From assembly GCA_029245345.1 (NCBI GenBank), contig JAQWPM010000012.1:372001-436000 (forward strand): DNA of 64,000 nucleotides. Direction: 5' to 3'. Source of the DNA: Longimicrobiales bacterium (GTDB lineage Bacteria > Gemmatimonadota > Gemmatimonadetes > Longimicrobiales > Gaopeijiaceae). Within the stretch, counting starts at the first letter, position 1. Each line of letters opens with the position of its first letter. Below the pieces are notes generated by a model. That model was given only the letters and a program-made list of their open reading frames with translations. It made no database searches and had not been told where the DNA came from. Positions 24,357 to 33,862 of the stretch are shown here, piece by piece. A program made the position numbers and the translations under genes.

Positions 24357-24854
24357 CTACGCAACTCGATTCAAGAGACCGAGCAATTCCTGAAGTGTGC
24401 TCCGTCCACGATCCTTCACGTACCAACGCCGAACGTGCTTATAACGCTCCGGCGTTGGCATGGAGAGTCCTTCATCCATGAGCCACGCCTGGATCTCCCC
24501 CGGCCGGGGGCCCCACCACCCGATCTCGTTGAAGTCGTCGTCGTAGATGATCACGACTGGAATCGAGCGAGCACGTCCGTTCGTCAGGTGTGAGTCCATC
24601 AGGTCATCGTTGTCGTCTCGCGACATGACTCTCAAGTCCCATCCCGATTCATCGGCGAGACGCGCGATCACAGGAAGTGTGTTCACCGCGTCACCGCACC
24701 AGTCCTCCGACAGCGCGACCAGATACCAATCTCCGGGAATGGTCCGGGCTTCCGCGACCAAGTCGTCCGGTAGTCGGACACGATCGTACACGCCGCGCCA
24801 GAGATCCTTGTTCTTCTCGACGACCTCGAGATAACGCTCGAAGGTCGGAGCCAT
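24357..24854 (-). CDS. Thioredoxin-family protein with single active-site cysteine
   Basis: Start ATG 24852-24854 (AGAG upstream) gives 165 residues without a signal peptide. The central thioredoxin-fold segment is VALSEDWCGDAVNTLP, so the usual C-x-x-C is reduced to C-G-D-A. This makes a dithiol oxidoreductase role unlikely. The family is the bacterial 'thioredoxin family protein' with a WCGDA motif, found in Bacillota and others, and of unknown function. An in-frame extension upstream to 24989 lacks support. Confidence 0.8.
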   Translation of the reverse strand: MAPTFERYLEVVEKNKDLWRGVYDRVRLPDDLVAEARTIPGDWYLVALSEDWCGDAVNTLPVIARLADESGWDLRVMSRDDNDDLMDSHLTNGRARSIPVVIIYDDDFNEIGWWGPRPGEIQAWLMDEGLSMPTPERYKHVRRWYVKDRGRSTLQELLGLLNRVA

Positions 24855-25117
24855 CTGAAATCTCTGATCGTCCACTGCGACTCCATCAATGAAAGCGCCC
24901 GGCCAGCGATCCCGCGGAGCGAAGCAGAAATATGACCTTCTCCGTACCAAATCCGAACGGGTGCTGGAAGTCATTGCCAAGGGCGGCATACCAGCGATCC
25001 CGCGGCGTTGATGTGGGTGTGCTTCGGGCGCGAGCCCGGCTTGCTAGGGTCCCCAGCCAGCACCGAGCCACGCGACCCAACCGCACCGCGGTGCACGGGC
25101 GGCTCGCGCCGAACCAG

Positions 25118-26779
25118 CTACCGGATCACTCGCGTCCCCAGAGCCACCGGTGCCATCACCTTATAGATCGGCACAAAGGGAGGCCTGGCAGCCTGCGCCT
25201 GCCCGCCGCCGCGTCCACCCCTGCCCCGACCAGCGGGAGTCGCTTCCCTCGGAATCCATCCGTCCATCGTATTCCAGTACACGACGTTGTCCTCGGTCTC
25301 GACCTCGAGCATGTGCGCAACCAAGCGGCCCAGGTACTGCGCGGTGGGAACGACATACGTGCCGGCGGGGAACGTCTCTTGGATCGTCAGGACCTCACCC
25401 ACTTCGACCTTGGTAGCCGCCGCATGATTGTAGGCCCGTTCGTGGGTGACCCCGGCGACGGTGTACGCCTGGACCTCCAGGGACGTCGTCTGGCTCAGTT
25501 GCTCGACCGTGATTCCGTGTCGTCGCAACATCGCGACCGCATCTTTCGCTTCACGAGGGAGTAGGTAGGCCCATGGACGCTCGCGGGTCGCCAGCACGAC
25601 GGGCTTCTTCATGATCTGGGCGCCGGTGACCTGCTGAATCTCTACCGGATCACCCGGAGGGATACCGCGCCCGCCATTAGGCACGAGCTCGTAGTCGACC
25701 GTGTAATCTTCCGGCCCGTACTCCATCGCTACGGTGATATCACCGCGTGGCTCAGCGCCCATCGCGATCGTCTCGGCCCGCGCGGCATCAATGACAGAGG
25801 TGAGGCGATCCCCATGTTCAGCCGCATACTCGACAACGGCCAAATAACCGAGATACCCGGCGCGGGCCCCGACCTCGAGGAGCTGACTCGGCGCCTCGAA
25901 CAAGATCCCGACCGAATTCACGAAGCCGCCGTAGTTGCGTCCGATGCGCGCCTGTGATCCACCAACACGCCACTGGTACTCATCACCGCCGGTGTAGTAG
26001 AAGGACTTGTAGCCCTCCGCCTCCAACTTGGCATCGATCGCTGGGAAGATCTCCTGGTCGCAGAGGAGAGAGATTTCCGGTGCTGGATCCGCATGACTGG
26101 GACACTGGTAGTTCAAGTTGTACGGCCGCGAACCACCGTTGTGGCCATCAACGAACATGTGCGGACGCCATGCGCCGATCACATTCGCGATGTAGTTGGC
26201 GATCGAGGGCTGTTCGAGCTTCACGTAGTCGCGGTTCATGTCGATGCCCCACGAATTGCCACGAGAACCGAACTCAGACGCCTCGAATCCATCCGGATTG
26301 ATCTGCGGCGCAATCACGATCGTCACCTCGTCGAGGAGGTCGTTGGCTGCGGTGCCCGGCGTGGCCAAGTCGCGCATCAGAACCAGCAAGCCCTCTCTGA
26401 AGGTCCGCTCGCCGCCGTGGACGTTCGCCGCCAGGACGACGATCGGCCGGCCGAGCGCCCATGCTTCCCAGGGCTCACTCACCAGCGGACGACTGTAGAC
26501 GGCGTAGGCTAACTCTCTACCCTGCCGAGTCTCGCCATACGTCCCCAGGCGCATTTCGGTAGACGCCGCTCGAAGCGACTCTAAGTAGTCCCACATCTCT
26601 AGATGCCGAGTGTGCGCCGTGAACCCATTCAACTCCGCGGCAGTGCGTGGATACCCCTCCTCAGCCGGGGACCACGCCACCTGAGCTTGGGCGGCGGGAG
26701 CCAGCACTGCTGCGACGACCGCGGCAGCTAGGAACGAGCGAGCAGATCGATGGAGGCCACGGGCCGTGTTCACGTTCAT
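25118..26779 (-). CDS. Secreted M14-family zinc carboxypeptidase
   Basis: The 553-residue protein has a signal peptide (about 1-32, ending AAQAQ). The M14 zinc site is H121 and E124 in ANVHGGERTF plus H213 in MFVDGHNGGSRP. R183 in GIDMNRDYVK and catalytic E295 in GILFEAPSQ complete the active centre. The region after about 370 is a second, probably beta-rich domain. A Gly/Arg-rich linker (GRGRGGRGGGQAQ) lies near residue 515. It would trim peptides outside the cytoplasm. It is a single gene, downstream of which lies a 260-base gap before the thioredoxin-like gene. Confidence 0.9.
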   Translation of the reverse strand: MNVNTARGLHRSARSFLAAAVVAAVLAPAAQAQVAWSPAEEGYPRTAAELNGFTAHTRHLEMWDYLESLRAASTEMRLGTYGETRQGRELAYAVYSRPLVSEPWEAWALGRPIVVLAANVHGGERTFREGLLVLMRDLATPGTAANDLLDEVTIVIAPQINPDGFEASEFGSRGNSWGIDMNRDYVKLEQPSIANYIANVIGAWRPHMFVDGHNGGSRPYNLNYQCPSHADPAPEISLLCDQEIFPAIDAKLEAEGYKSFYYTGGDEYQWRVGGSQARIGRNYGGFVNSVGILFEAPSQLLEVGARAGYLGYLAVVEYAAEHGDRLTSVIDAARAETIAMGAEPRGDITVAMEYGPEDYTVDYELVPNGGRGIPPGDPVEIQQVTGAQIMKKPVVLATRERPWAYLLPREAKDAVAMLRRHGITVEQLSQTTSLEVQAYTVAGVTHERAYNHAAATKVEVGEVLTIQETFPAGTYVVPTAQYLGRLVAHMLEVETEDNVVYWNTMDGWIPREATPAGRGRGGRGGGQAQAARPPFVPIYKVMAPVALGTRVIR

Positions 26780-26920
26780 TGGACACCCTCAGAATGAGTC
26801 AGTGCCGCGATCGTAGGGCCCCGGTCCGGGTGTTGCAACCGACCTGGAACCAGGCTGAGCAGCCAATGGTTTGCGCTTCACGGAGCGGGTCACGGTTCAC
26901 ATTCGAAATGGGTGCACAGA

Positions 26921-27240
26921 ATGAGGTCGATCGGGCGGAGAGTGGCAGTAGCAGTCTTGGTCGCAGCCTACGGATGCGGGGGTGACACCGGACCAGTCGC
27001 CCCAATCGACGAGGCCGTGGATGAGTGATCACGGCTCAGACGCACCGGTCCATGCGCGTCGTTCGGGTCACGAACGGGACGGCGACCGATGTCGCGACAT
27101 TCACGGCCCCCGACGGAACATTCTTCGGCCAGCAGACCAAAGTCGGAATCGATGCACAGGGAGGCGTTCACCTCGTTTGGTGGCAGAGCGGCGAGTCCTC
27201 CGGCACCGTGTGCCACGGGGTGTCCGGCTCACTCATTACG
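26921..27240 (+). pseudogene. Collapsed lipoprotein gene: signal peptide plus propeller-like C-terminal piece in another frame
   Basis: An ATG at 26921 begins a perfect lipoprotein leader (MRSIGRRVAVAVLVAAYGCG) that stops at 27026-27028 after 35 residues. In an overlapping frame from 27025 a repeat-like extracellular segment follows: TFTAPDGTFFGQQTKVGIDA, then GGVHLVWWQSGESSG. It ends near the tail of typA. The two ends of one secreted protein appear joined after loss of the middle. The 26780-26920 stretch before it shows nothing else. Confidence 0.5.
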
Positions 27241-29083
27241 CCAGCTGGCTCACCTTCTTGGCCGCCTTCTTACGCATGTTCGGATCGAGCACGCGCTTCC
27301 GAAGACGGATGCTGTCCGGCGTAACCTCGATGAGCTCGTCGTCCTCGATGAACTCGAGCGCTAACTCCAGCGTAAGCTGACGTGGCGGCTCGAGCTTGAT
27401 GTTCTCATCGGATGACGTGGTGCGCATGTTCGTGAGCTTCTTCTCTTTGCTCACGTTGACGTCCATGTCGTCCGAACGTGCGTTCTCACCGACAATCATA
27501 CCGCCGTAGCAGTCGACACCCGGCGGGACGAACATCGTTGCGCGATCCTGAAGGTTGAACAGCGCGAAGCCGACCGACTTACCCAAACGGTCCGCGACGA
27601 GCACGCCTCGTGAGCGACCCTTTAGCGGGCCAGCCCAACCGCCCCACGCGTGGAACTGGTGGTGCAGAATGCCTTCGCCGCGGGTGTCCGTCATGAACTC
27701 AGAGCGATACCCGAAGAGTCCGCGAGCCGGGATCCGGAAACGGAGGCGCGTCGTGCCGGAATCACCCATGGGGCGCATCTCGGTCATCTCACCCTTCCGA
27801 CCACCAAGCTTTTCGATCACGGTGCCGACCAAATCTGCCGGCACTTCGACCACGGCCTCCTCATACGGCTCCTGCAGTTCACCACTCTCGTGCTTTCTCG
27901 TGATGACGCGCGGACGCGACACCTGGAACTCGAAGCCCTCGCGGCGCATCGTCTCCATGAGAATCGTAAGGTGGAGTTCACCACGGCCGCTGACCGTAAA
28001 TGTGTCCGGCTGATCGGTATTCTCGACCCGAAGCGAGACGTTGCGCTCCAGCTCCTTAACGAGACGCTCACGGACCTGCCGCGTCGTCACGAACTTTCCG
28101 GACTGTCCAGCAAACGGAGAGTTGTTCACGGTAAAATCGACCGACAGCGTCGGCTCCTCCACCGCGATGCCCATCATGCGGTCCCGGTGCTCCGGATCGG
28201 TGACGGTTTTGCCGATCTCGACCCCGTCGAGTCCCGCCAGGGCAACGATGTCCCCCGCCTTCGCCTCCTCGACCTCGATCCTATCCAGACCACTGAAGGT
28301 GTAGAGCTTCGAAACACGGGCTTCTTCTGCCTGGGAGCCGTCCACGACCATGCCGTGTTCCCCGAGCGCGAGAAGCGCCACGCGCTCTCCCACCTGCACA
28401 GTGCCTCGCTCGATGCGCCCAATGGCGATCCGGCCGACATAAGACGAGTAGTCGAGCGTCGACACGAGCATCTGGAACGGCCCGTTCTGGTCCACCTGGG
28501 GAGCCGGGAAGTACTCGACGATCTTGTCGAAAAGTGGCTTGAGGTCTCCCCCGGTCGCCTCCGGGCTTTCAGATGCCCAGCCGTCACGGCCTACCGCATA
28601 CAGGAACGGAGCGTCGAGCTGCTCGTCGGTCGCCTCGAGATCCATGAAGAGCTCGAGTACCTCGTCGTGCACTTCGTGCGGCCGCGAATCGTGACGATCG
28701 ACCTTGTTGATCACCACCATGGGCAGGATGCCGAGATCCAGAGCCTTACGCGTCACGAAGCGGGTTTGCGGCATCGGACCCTCCGCAGCATCCACGAGAA
28801 GAACGACGCCGTCCACCATGCGGAGGATGCGTTCGACCTCACCACCGAAGTCGGCGTGTCCCGGTGTGTCGACGATGTTGATCTTCACGTCGTTCCACTG
28901 CACAGCTGTATTCTTGGCGAGGATGGTGATCCCGCGCTCACGCTCGAGCGGGTTGGAGTCCATCACGCGCTCTTGGACGGCCTGGTTCTCACGGAAGACC
29001 CCTGCCTGACCGAACATCTGGTCAACGAGAGTGGTCTTTCCGTGATCGACGTGTGCGATGATCGCGATATTGCGGATTGGCAT
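27236..29083 (-). CDS. typA: Ribosome-associated GTPase TypA/BipA
   Basis: The 615-residue translational GTPase has G1 AHVDHGKTT (10-18), G3 [12 protein letters not shown] (71-82) and G4 NKVD (126-129). Domain II is followed by the EF-G-like domains and the TypA-specific C-terminal domain ([15 protein letters not shown]-like segment, here [19 protein letters not shown], and [14 protein letters not shown] at the end). It acts on the ribosome in stress and low-temperature growth. Length and all motifs are normal. The upstream gap is shared with a divergent outer-membrane protein gene. Confidence 0.97.
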   Translation of the reverse strand: MPIRNIAIIAHVDHGKTTLVDQMFGQAGVFRENQAVQERVMDSNPLERERGITILAKNTAVQWNDVKINIVDTPGHADFGGEVERILRMVDGVVLLVDAAEGPMPQTRFVTRKALDLGILPMVVINKVDRHDSRPHEVHDEVLELFMDLEATDEQLDAPFLYAVGRDGWASESPEATGGDLKPLFDKIVEYFPAPQVDQNGPFQMLVSTLDYSSYVGRIAIGRIERGTVQVGERVALLALGEHGMVVDGSQAEEARVSKLYTFSGLDRIEVEEAKAGDIVALAGLDGVEIGKTVTDPEHRDRMMGIAVEEPTLSVDFTVNNSPFAGQSGKFVTTRQVRERLVKELERNVSLRVENTDQPDTFTVSGRGELHLTILMETMRREGFEFQVSRPRVITRKHESGELQEPYEEAVVEVPADLVGTVIEKLGGRKGEMTEMRPMGDSGTTRLRFRIPARGLFGYRSEFMTDTRGEGILHHQFHAWGGWAGPLKGRSRGVLVADRLGKSVGFALFNLQDRATMFVPPGVDCYGGMIVGENARSDDMDVNVSKEKKLTNMRTTSSDENIKLEPPRQLTLELALEFIEDDELIEVTPDSIRLRKRVLDPNMRKKAAKKVSQLA

Positions 29084-29151
29084 AGTTATGACCTACAGGC
29101 ACCACTATGTGGACGGCGCGTATCGTTCGGGTGTATAGCCTTTAAAGCTAA

Positions 29152-29163
29152 TGGGAATTCCCA
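29152..29163. promoter_or_regulatory. 12-bp perfect palindrome between typA and barrel-protein gene
   Basis: TGGGAATTCCCA is a perfect palindrome about 70 bases upstream of typA and 116 bases upstream of the divergent barrel-protein gene. It could be an operator, but a single copy is weak evidence. Confidence 0.2.
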
Positions 29164-29278
29164 CTGTGTGAGATTCTTGGAGCGTCCGACGCCTCCCCAC
29201 CGGAGCACGACAAAACGAACGCGCAACATCCAGGGCCCAGATCGTTTATACGTTGAACACCTCACCTTAACCCAGATC

Positions 29279-31030
29279 ATGATCCAACTTCTCCTCCGGA
29301 CCTCCGGCCTTACACTGCTCGTCCTTCTCGCGGCAGCGATGCCCGCTTGGAGTCAGGACGCCCATCCTCCGGTGTGCTCGGAAGGCATCATCCAGCGTAT
29401 ATCGATCGACAACCAGTCGATCTATCCCACGACCCAAGACCAACCTCGCCTGCTCCGGTGGGTCTTCAGAACTGCCAATCTACTCCACATCGAGACGACG
29501 AAATCGTTCATCCGACGAGAGCTGGTGTTCGAGGAAGGCGACTGTTTCGACCCCTTCCTCTTGTCGGAGTCACAACGCCTCCTGGACCAATACCCCTTCC
29601 TCGGGGAAGCTCGCGTTACCGCAACCGACTCAATCGGGGTCGGCAAAATCGTCCACGTCGTCACGCGAGATGAATGGTCGACTCAAATCGACCTCGGCTT
29701 CTCCTATGACGACGGGCTGAACATCGAACGATTTCAGGCCACCGAGGAGAACTTTCTCGGGAACGGCATAAGCGCCGAGGTGACACACCGAGAGCGGCGG
29801 GAGGTTCGTGATCAGAACGTCCGGCTCTTCACCCCCCGTTTCTTCGGGCGGACAGACGCCGAGGCACGAGTGGGTCGCAGCCGAGGAGGGTCATCCTTCT
29901 TCCAACAGATCAACGCGGGCTTCGTTGGGGAGACCAATCGATTTTCCGGCTCGGAAACCATCGATCGGGACACTCGCTTTTTCAGCTTCACGACGGGTGG
30001 GGCCGAAGCCGTTTCTCATGTTCTGGTCCCGATGAGGCGGAACAACTTCGAACTCGCCGCTGCGACTCGACTAGGAGATCCGGGCAAATCTTGGATCCTG
30101 GGGCTAAGCCTGGATCGAACGATCATTGAGCAGATTGGAGCGCCCGAACTGGTCTTGAATGAAGATTTCGGTGGGGCGACGACTGGCGAGGCCAGCCTTT
30201 CGGACGATGTCATGCGCCAAGTCGGTGGGCGCGGAGCAACGCGCCTCGCGCTCCATGTGGGCACCCGTCGCTATCGCTACCAGGAATACGTGGGGCTCGA
30301 CGCCGTACGGGAGCGAGAAGTGGTTCCCCTCGGGTTCCTTGGCGGACTCACTATTGGTCGCTCCCTAGGAATCTTCGTTCCCGACGGAGTCCCTGATGCA
30401 GACGACACATATGCCAGGTGGCACTCCACGCTGACCGTACCTGTCCGCCAATCCATCATCAGGTTCTCGACTACCTGGGAGGCTGGATACTCGAAGGGCG
30501 ACTGGCGAGACCTTCTCGGCGAGATCGACCTCGCACTGTGGGCGAGAGCTGATTGGCTGCGCAATCAGACGATCTTTTTTAAGGCGTCCATGGGAGGGGG
30601 CTGGCGAACTACCATGCCGTTTCAGCTGTCACTCGGTGGCCGGGAGGGAGTTCGATCTCTACGGGACGACGAGCACCCTGGAGGTACCCGCCTTCTCTTG
30701 GTGCTGGAGGATCGCATCCAATTCGGCTGGCCTTCCTGGAGGACGCTCGGCTTGGGAGCGACGTTGTTCGCTGACGCGGGCCAGGTCTGGAAAGGAGATG
30801 CTCCGTACGGTGCGGACACCGACTGGGTCGGAAGCGTCGGCTTTGGGCTGAGGATCGCACTCCCCGCCGAGTCCCGGACCATTTGGCGGCCGGAGATCGT
30901 CTTTCCGGTCGGACATGATGGCTCGCCGATCTTCCGAGTGACGTTCGAGGTGAATCGAATCCGATTCTTGGGCGGAACCTCCCGAATGGCCGATGCCCGG
31001 CGTTTCCGGAGAGGGATCGAGGCGTACTAG
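29279..31030 (+). CDS. Outer-membrane beta-barrel protein, BamA/TamA-like with POTRA-like N-terminus
   Basis: The ATG at 29279 starts a signal peptide (ends AAAMPAWSQD), giving 583 residues; the open frame extending upstream is only antisense to typA. Residues about 35-140 resemble one or two POTRA-like units (IDNQSIYPTTQDQP, FIRRELVFEEGDCFD, LLDQYPFLGEARVTAT). After residue 145 alternating polar/hydrophobic strands continue to the end, with GGREGVRSLRDDEHPGGTRL resembling the L6/VRGY-type region of Omp85 proteins. C-terminal strands such as FGLRIALPAE and IFRVTFEVNRI fit a barrel. Probably surface assembly or export; no operon partner is evident. Confidence 0.7.
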   Translation: MIQLLLRTSGLTLLVLLAAAMPAWSQDAHPPVCSEGIIQRISIDNQSIYPTTQDQPRLLRWVFRTANLLHIETTKSFIRRELVFEEGDCFDPFLLSESQRLLDQYPFLGEARVTATDSIGVGKIVHVVTRDEWSTQIDLGFSYDDGLNIERFQATEENFLGNGISAEVTHRERREVRDQNVRLFTPRFFGRTDAEARVGRSRGGSSFFQQINAGFVGETNRFSGSETIDRDTRFFSFTTGGAEAVSHVLVPMRRNNFELAAATRLGDPGKSWILGLSLDRTIIEQIGAPELVLNEDFGGATTGEASLSDDVMRQVGGRGATRLALHVGTRRYRYQEYVGLDAVREREVVPLGFLGGLTIGRSLGIFVPDGVPDADDTYARWHSTLTVPVRQSIIRFSTTWEAGYSKGDWRDLLGEIDLALWARADWLRNQTIFFKASMGGGWRTTMPFQLSLGGREGVRSLRDDEHPGGTRLLLVLEDRIQFGWPSWRTLGLGATLFADAGQVWKGDAPYGADTDWVGSVGFGLRIALPAESRTIWRPEIVFPVGHDGSPIFRVTFEVNRIRFLGGTSRMADARRFRRGIEAY

Positions 31031-31109
31031 AACTACACCCAGTGGCCTTGCCGGACAGAGTCCGGGCACAAAACTTTCGAGTTCACCTCGACCAACGGAG
31101 TTTTTTCTC

Positions 31110-32408
31110 GTGCTCAGCACTATCCGATCACTCGCAGTCTGCTCAGTCTGCGTAGCGTCCGCCACAGCCCTCTCCGCCCAGACCGCGTCCCAGCAATACA
31201 CGGACGAGGCCCGCCAGCTCGCCGCCGCACCCGTGATCGGGGCAGCCATGGGACTGGTCGAGGCGCTTGACGCCTGGTCGATAGAACGACTCATCGAGCT
31301 GACCGAAATCCCGGCACCGCCGTTCATGGAGGAAGTTCGTGGTCGACGTTATGCCGAGTTGCTGAGTGAGTTCGGAGCCGACTCAGTGTGGACCGACGAG
31401 GTCGGCAATGTGATCGGTCTCCGGAAGGGACGAACGGGCACGCGCACTATCGGATTCGGCGGACACCTCGACACAGTCTTTCCGGAGGGCACCGACGTCA
31501 CGGTCCGGCAACGGGGCGACACTCTCTATGCTCCCGGCATCGGAGACGATACACGCGGGCTCGTGGTGGTCCTCACGGTATTGCGGGCGATGGAAGACGC
31601 AGGAATCGAGACGAACGAGGACGTCATCTTCGTCGGGGTCGTAGGAGAAGAAGGCCTCGGCGACCTCCGAGGCATGAAACACATCTTTCGGGACGGCGCG
31701 GACGCCCCAGACGTGTGGATTGATGTAGACGGGGGTGGCCTGGCCCGGCTCGTAACGATGGGTCTCGGCTCAGTCCGATATCGCGCCACGTTCTTGGGCC
31801 CAGGGGGGCATTCTTGGGGCGCGTTCGGGCTCGCCAATCCAGCCCACGCGATGAGTCGCGCGGTACGCCATTTTCAGAACGCCGCCGACACACTCACGCG
31901 GAGCGGGCCCCGCACTAGCTACAACGTCGGACGGATGGGCGGCGGCACCTCCGTAAATTCGATCCCATTCGAGACGTGGATGGAAGTCGACATGCGCTCC
32001 GTCAGCCCGGAGAGTCTCGCCGTTATCGAACGCGCGTTTCTCACGGCAATGGAGCGTGGCCTGGCCGAAGAAAACGAACTTCGGCGTGACGGACCGGCTC
32101 TGACCTTGGACCCCGCCAAGATCGGGGATCGCCCGAGTGGAGAAGGAGACCCGTCGGCTGCGTTGGTCCAACGAGCGCTGGCCACAACGGCGCTCTTTGG
32201 AGTGCAGGGTGAGCTGTCCCGTTCATCGACAGACTCGAACATCCCCATCTCCTTGGGCATCCCGGCGATCACGATCGGCAGGGGTGGCATCGGCGGCGCA
32301 GGTCACGCACCGGAAGAGTACTGGATCAATCGCGACGGACACCTCGCGATCCAACGTGCCCTCATGCTGGTCGTGGCAGAAGCGGGCCTGGCAGGCCCCA
32401 TCTCCTAG
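31110..32408 (+). CDS. Secreted M20-family metallopeptidase
   Basis: GTG at 31110, nine bases after GGAG, gives 432 residues with a signal peptide ending ATALSAQ. The two-zinc M20 centre is visible: FGGHLDTVFPEGT (His/Asp), GIGDDTRGLVV (bridging Asp), VGEEGLGDLRG (Glu pair), DVDGGG and the late His in GAGHAPEEYW. A dimerisation insert lies about 200-310 (GPGGHSWGAFG). The pattern resembles tripeptidase/carboxypeptidase T-like enzymes. It is extracytoplasmic, like most peptidases in this window. Confidence 0.9.
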   Translation: MLSTIRSLAVCSVCVASATALSAQTASQQYTDEARQLAAAPVIGAAMGLVEALDAWSIERLIELTEIPAPPFMEEVRGRRYAELLSEFGADSVWTDEVGNVIGLRKGRTGTRTIGFGGHLDTVFPEGTDVTVRQRGDTLYAPGIGDDTRGLVVVLTVLRAMEDAGIETNEDVIFVGVVGEEGLGDLRGMKHIFRDGADAPDVWIDVDGGGLARLVTMGLGSVRYRATFLGPGGHSWGAFGLANPAHAMSRAVRHFQNAADTLTRSGPRTSYNVGRMGGGTSVNSIPFETWMEVDMRSVSPESLAVIERAFLTAMERGLAEENELRRDGPALTLDPAKIGDRPSGEGDPSAALVQRALATTALFGVQGELSRSSTDSNIPISLGIPAITIGRGGIGGAGHAPEEYWINRDGHLAIQRALMLVVAEAGLAGPIS

Positions 32409-32414
32409 GACCAA

Positions 32415-32771
32415 GTGGACGCGGTCTCGAGTTGGACGCTAGCGAAGGCCGTCGCGAAGAAGGGGCAACTCGGCGTGGTGTCCAGCACGTCCCTCGACGC
32501 GACCCTGGTTCGGCACCCGTGTGCCGGCGACCAGGGGGGCACCTCCGCCGAGGGGCGGCGCGGCGCAATGATCGTCTACGAGAAAGGACGGCGCCGCTAT
32601 TTCTCACTACGTCGTCCCCCGAGAAGGTGCCCGGGCGCGGGCGCCATCCCTGTCCGAGGCCCTCAGGGGACCGAGTTGCCCGTCGTGACCTGGGGCCGCG
32701 ATGGCGTCGAACAGGCCTTGGTCGGGGCGCTCAGAGCGGACCAACTTCTGCTCCTTGCTGAAGCAGGCTAG
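32415..32771 (+). pseudogene. Remnant of nitronate monooxygenase (2-nitropropane dioxygenase) N-terminus
   Basis: The frame opens at GTG 32415 with AVSSWTLAKAVAKKGQLGVV and SSTSLDATLVR, matching the conserved first strand/helix of nitronate monooxygenases. GDQGGTSAEGRR then resembles the following GDPGGHMRR turn. After about residue 50 similarity ends and the sequence is low in structure, apart from a tail (VVTWGRDGVEQALVGALRAD) that may come from the end of another gene. At 118 residues it lacks the flavin barrel. Fills the gap between the M20 and deoxyhypusine-synthase-like genes. Confidence 0.4.
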
Positions 32772-33742
32772 TCGCCCAACACGTACCCGAAGATCAACGG
32801 CGCAACGATGGAGGCATCTGAGTTGATGTCGAACTTGGGCGTGGACGGATCGAGTTTTCCCCAGGTGATCTTCTCATTCGCCGGGGCGCCGGAGTACCCA
32901 CCGTACGATGGCTGTGCGTCCGTGATCTGACAGAAATACCCCCAGAACGGGACTTCGCGCTGCAGGTCCTGAATGATGCAAGGCACAACGCAGATCGCGA
33001 AGTCACCGGCGATGCCTCCTCCAATTTGGAAGAAGCCGACCGACGGGTGCGCCCCGCCTCCATGATGCTGCTCATACCATTCGATCAAGGCCTGAAACTG
33101 CTCCGTGCCCGACTTCACACACGTATGGTTCGCCACATTCCCCGCCATCACGTTCGCCGTGAAGATGTTACCCGTCGTGGAGTCCTCCCAGCCGGGGGCG
33201 AACACAGGAATGTCCATCTCCTTGGCAGCCAACATCCAAGAGTGTGCAGGATCCCCCTGGTAGTGCTCTGACAACGTCGGGTCATCCAGGACTTCGAAAA
33301 GAAATTCGGCAGGTGTCTTTCGATCGCCGGCGGAGGCGGCGCGCTGCCAACAATCGACGAGCCGTCCTTCGATGTTGCGCATGACCGTCTCGGGAATGCA
33401 CGTGTCGGTGACTCGGTTCATGCCCCGATCGTACAAAGCCTGTTCGTCCCCCTCTGAGAGACTTCTCCACGACGGGACGATCTCGTACTCCTGTGCGGCT
33501 ACGAGATTGAAGACGTCCTCTTCGAGATTCGCGCCGGTGCAGGAAATCGCGTGCACTTTTCCAGCTCGAATCATGCGACTGAGGATGATGCCGAGCTCCG
33601 CCGTCGACATGGCACCCGCAAGGGTCACCATCATCTTCCCGCCGGCATCGACGTGCTCCTCATAGGCCTTCGCGGCCTCCACCAATTCGCGCGCATTGAA
33701 GTGGCGGTAGTGCTTTTCAAGAAAGCGTCTTATGTCGCTCAA
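32768..33742 (-). CDS. Deoxyhypusine-synthase-like protein (bacterial)
   Basis: The 324-residue cytosolic protein starts at TTG 33740-33742, preceded by GAGGA eight bases upstream. Family signatures are TLAGAMSTAELGIILSRMIR, ISCTGANLEEDVF, NIFTANVMAGN and the active-lysine segment EKITWGKLDPS (K296, equivalent to Lys329 of human DHS). In eukaryotes the enzyme moves aminobutyl from spermidine to eIF5A. Bacteria lack hypusine, and relatives may make homospermidine or modify other amines. The lysine is kept, so an aminobutyl-transfer role is plausible. A spermidine-synthase-like fusion is present in the window but 9 kb away. Confidence 0.85.
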   Translation of the reverse strand: MSDIRRFLEKHYRHFNARELVEAAKAYEEHVDAGGKMMVTLAGAMSTAELGIILSRMIRAGKVHAISCTGANLEEDVFNLVAAQEYEIVPSWRSLSEGDEQALYDRGMNRVTDTCIPETVMRNIEGRLVDCWQRAASAGDRKTPAEFLFEVLDDPTLSEHYQGDPAHSWMLAAKEMDIPVFAPGWEDSTTGNIFTANVMAGNVANHTCVKSGTEQFQALIEWYEQHHGGGAHPSVGFFQIGGGIAGDFAICVVPCIIQDLQREVPFWGYFCQITDAQPSYGGYSGAPANEKITWGKLDPSTPKFDINSDASIVAPLIFGYVLGD

Positions 33743-33862
33743 CTGGTGATTCCTCGCTCGGGGATGACTGTCGCAATCCTAGCAACGCATTTTTCCTGGC
33801 GATAGCGTGCGCAGCGCGCGTATCCTTTACTAGTCCTTCTTCTCAGGCCCTTCTCACACGTC

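Noticed and set aside
24903-25009. 15-base direct repeat CCAGCGATCCCGCGG (near 24903 and 24993).
   Set aside because: Only two copies, no spacing regularity or mobile-element features. Probably chance or a minor duplication.
27650-29278. A long open frame on the + strand continuing into the barrel-protein gene, which would give a 1126-residue protein.
   Set aside because: The first ~540 codons are antisense to typA and show no family. The real gene starts at ATG 29279 with a signal peptide.
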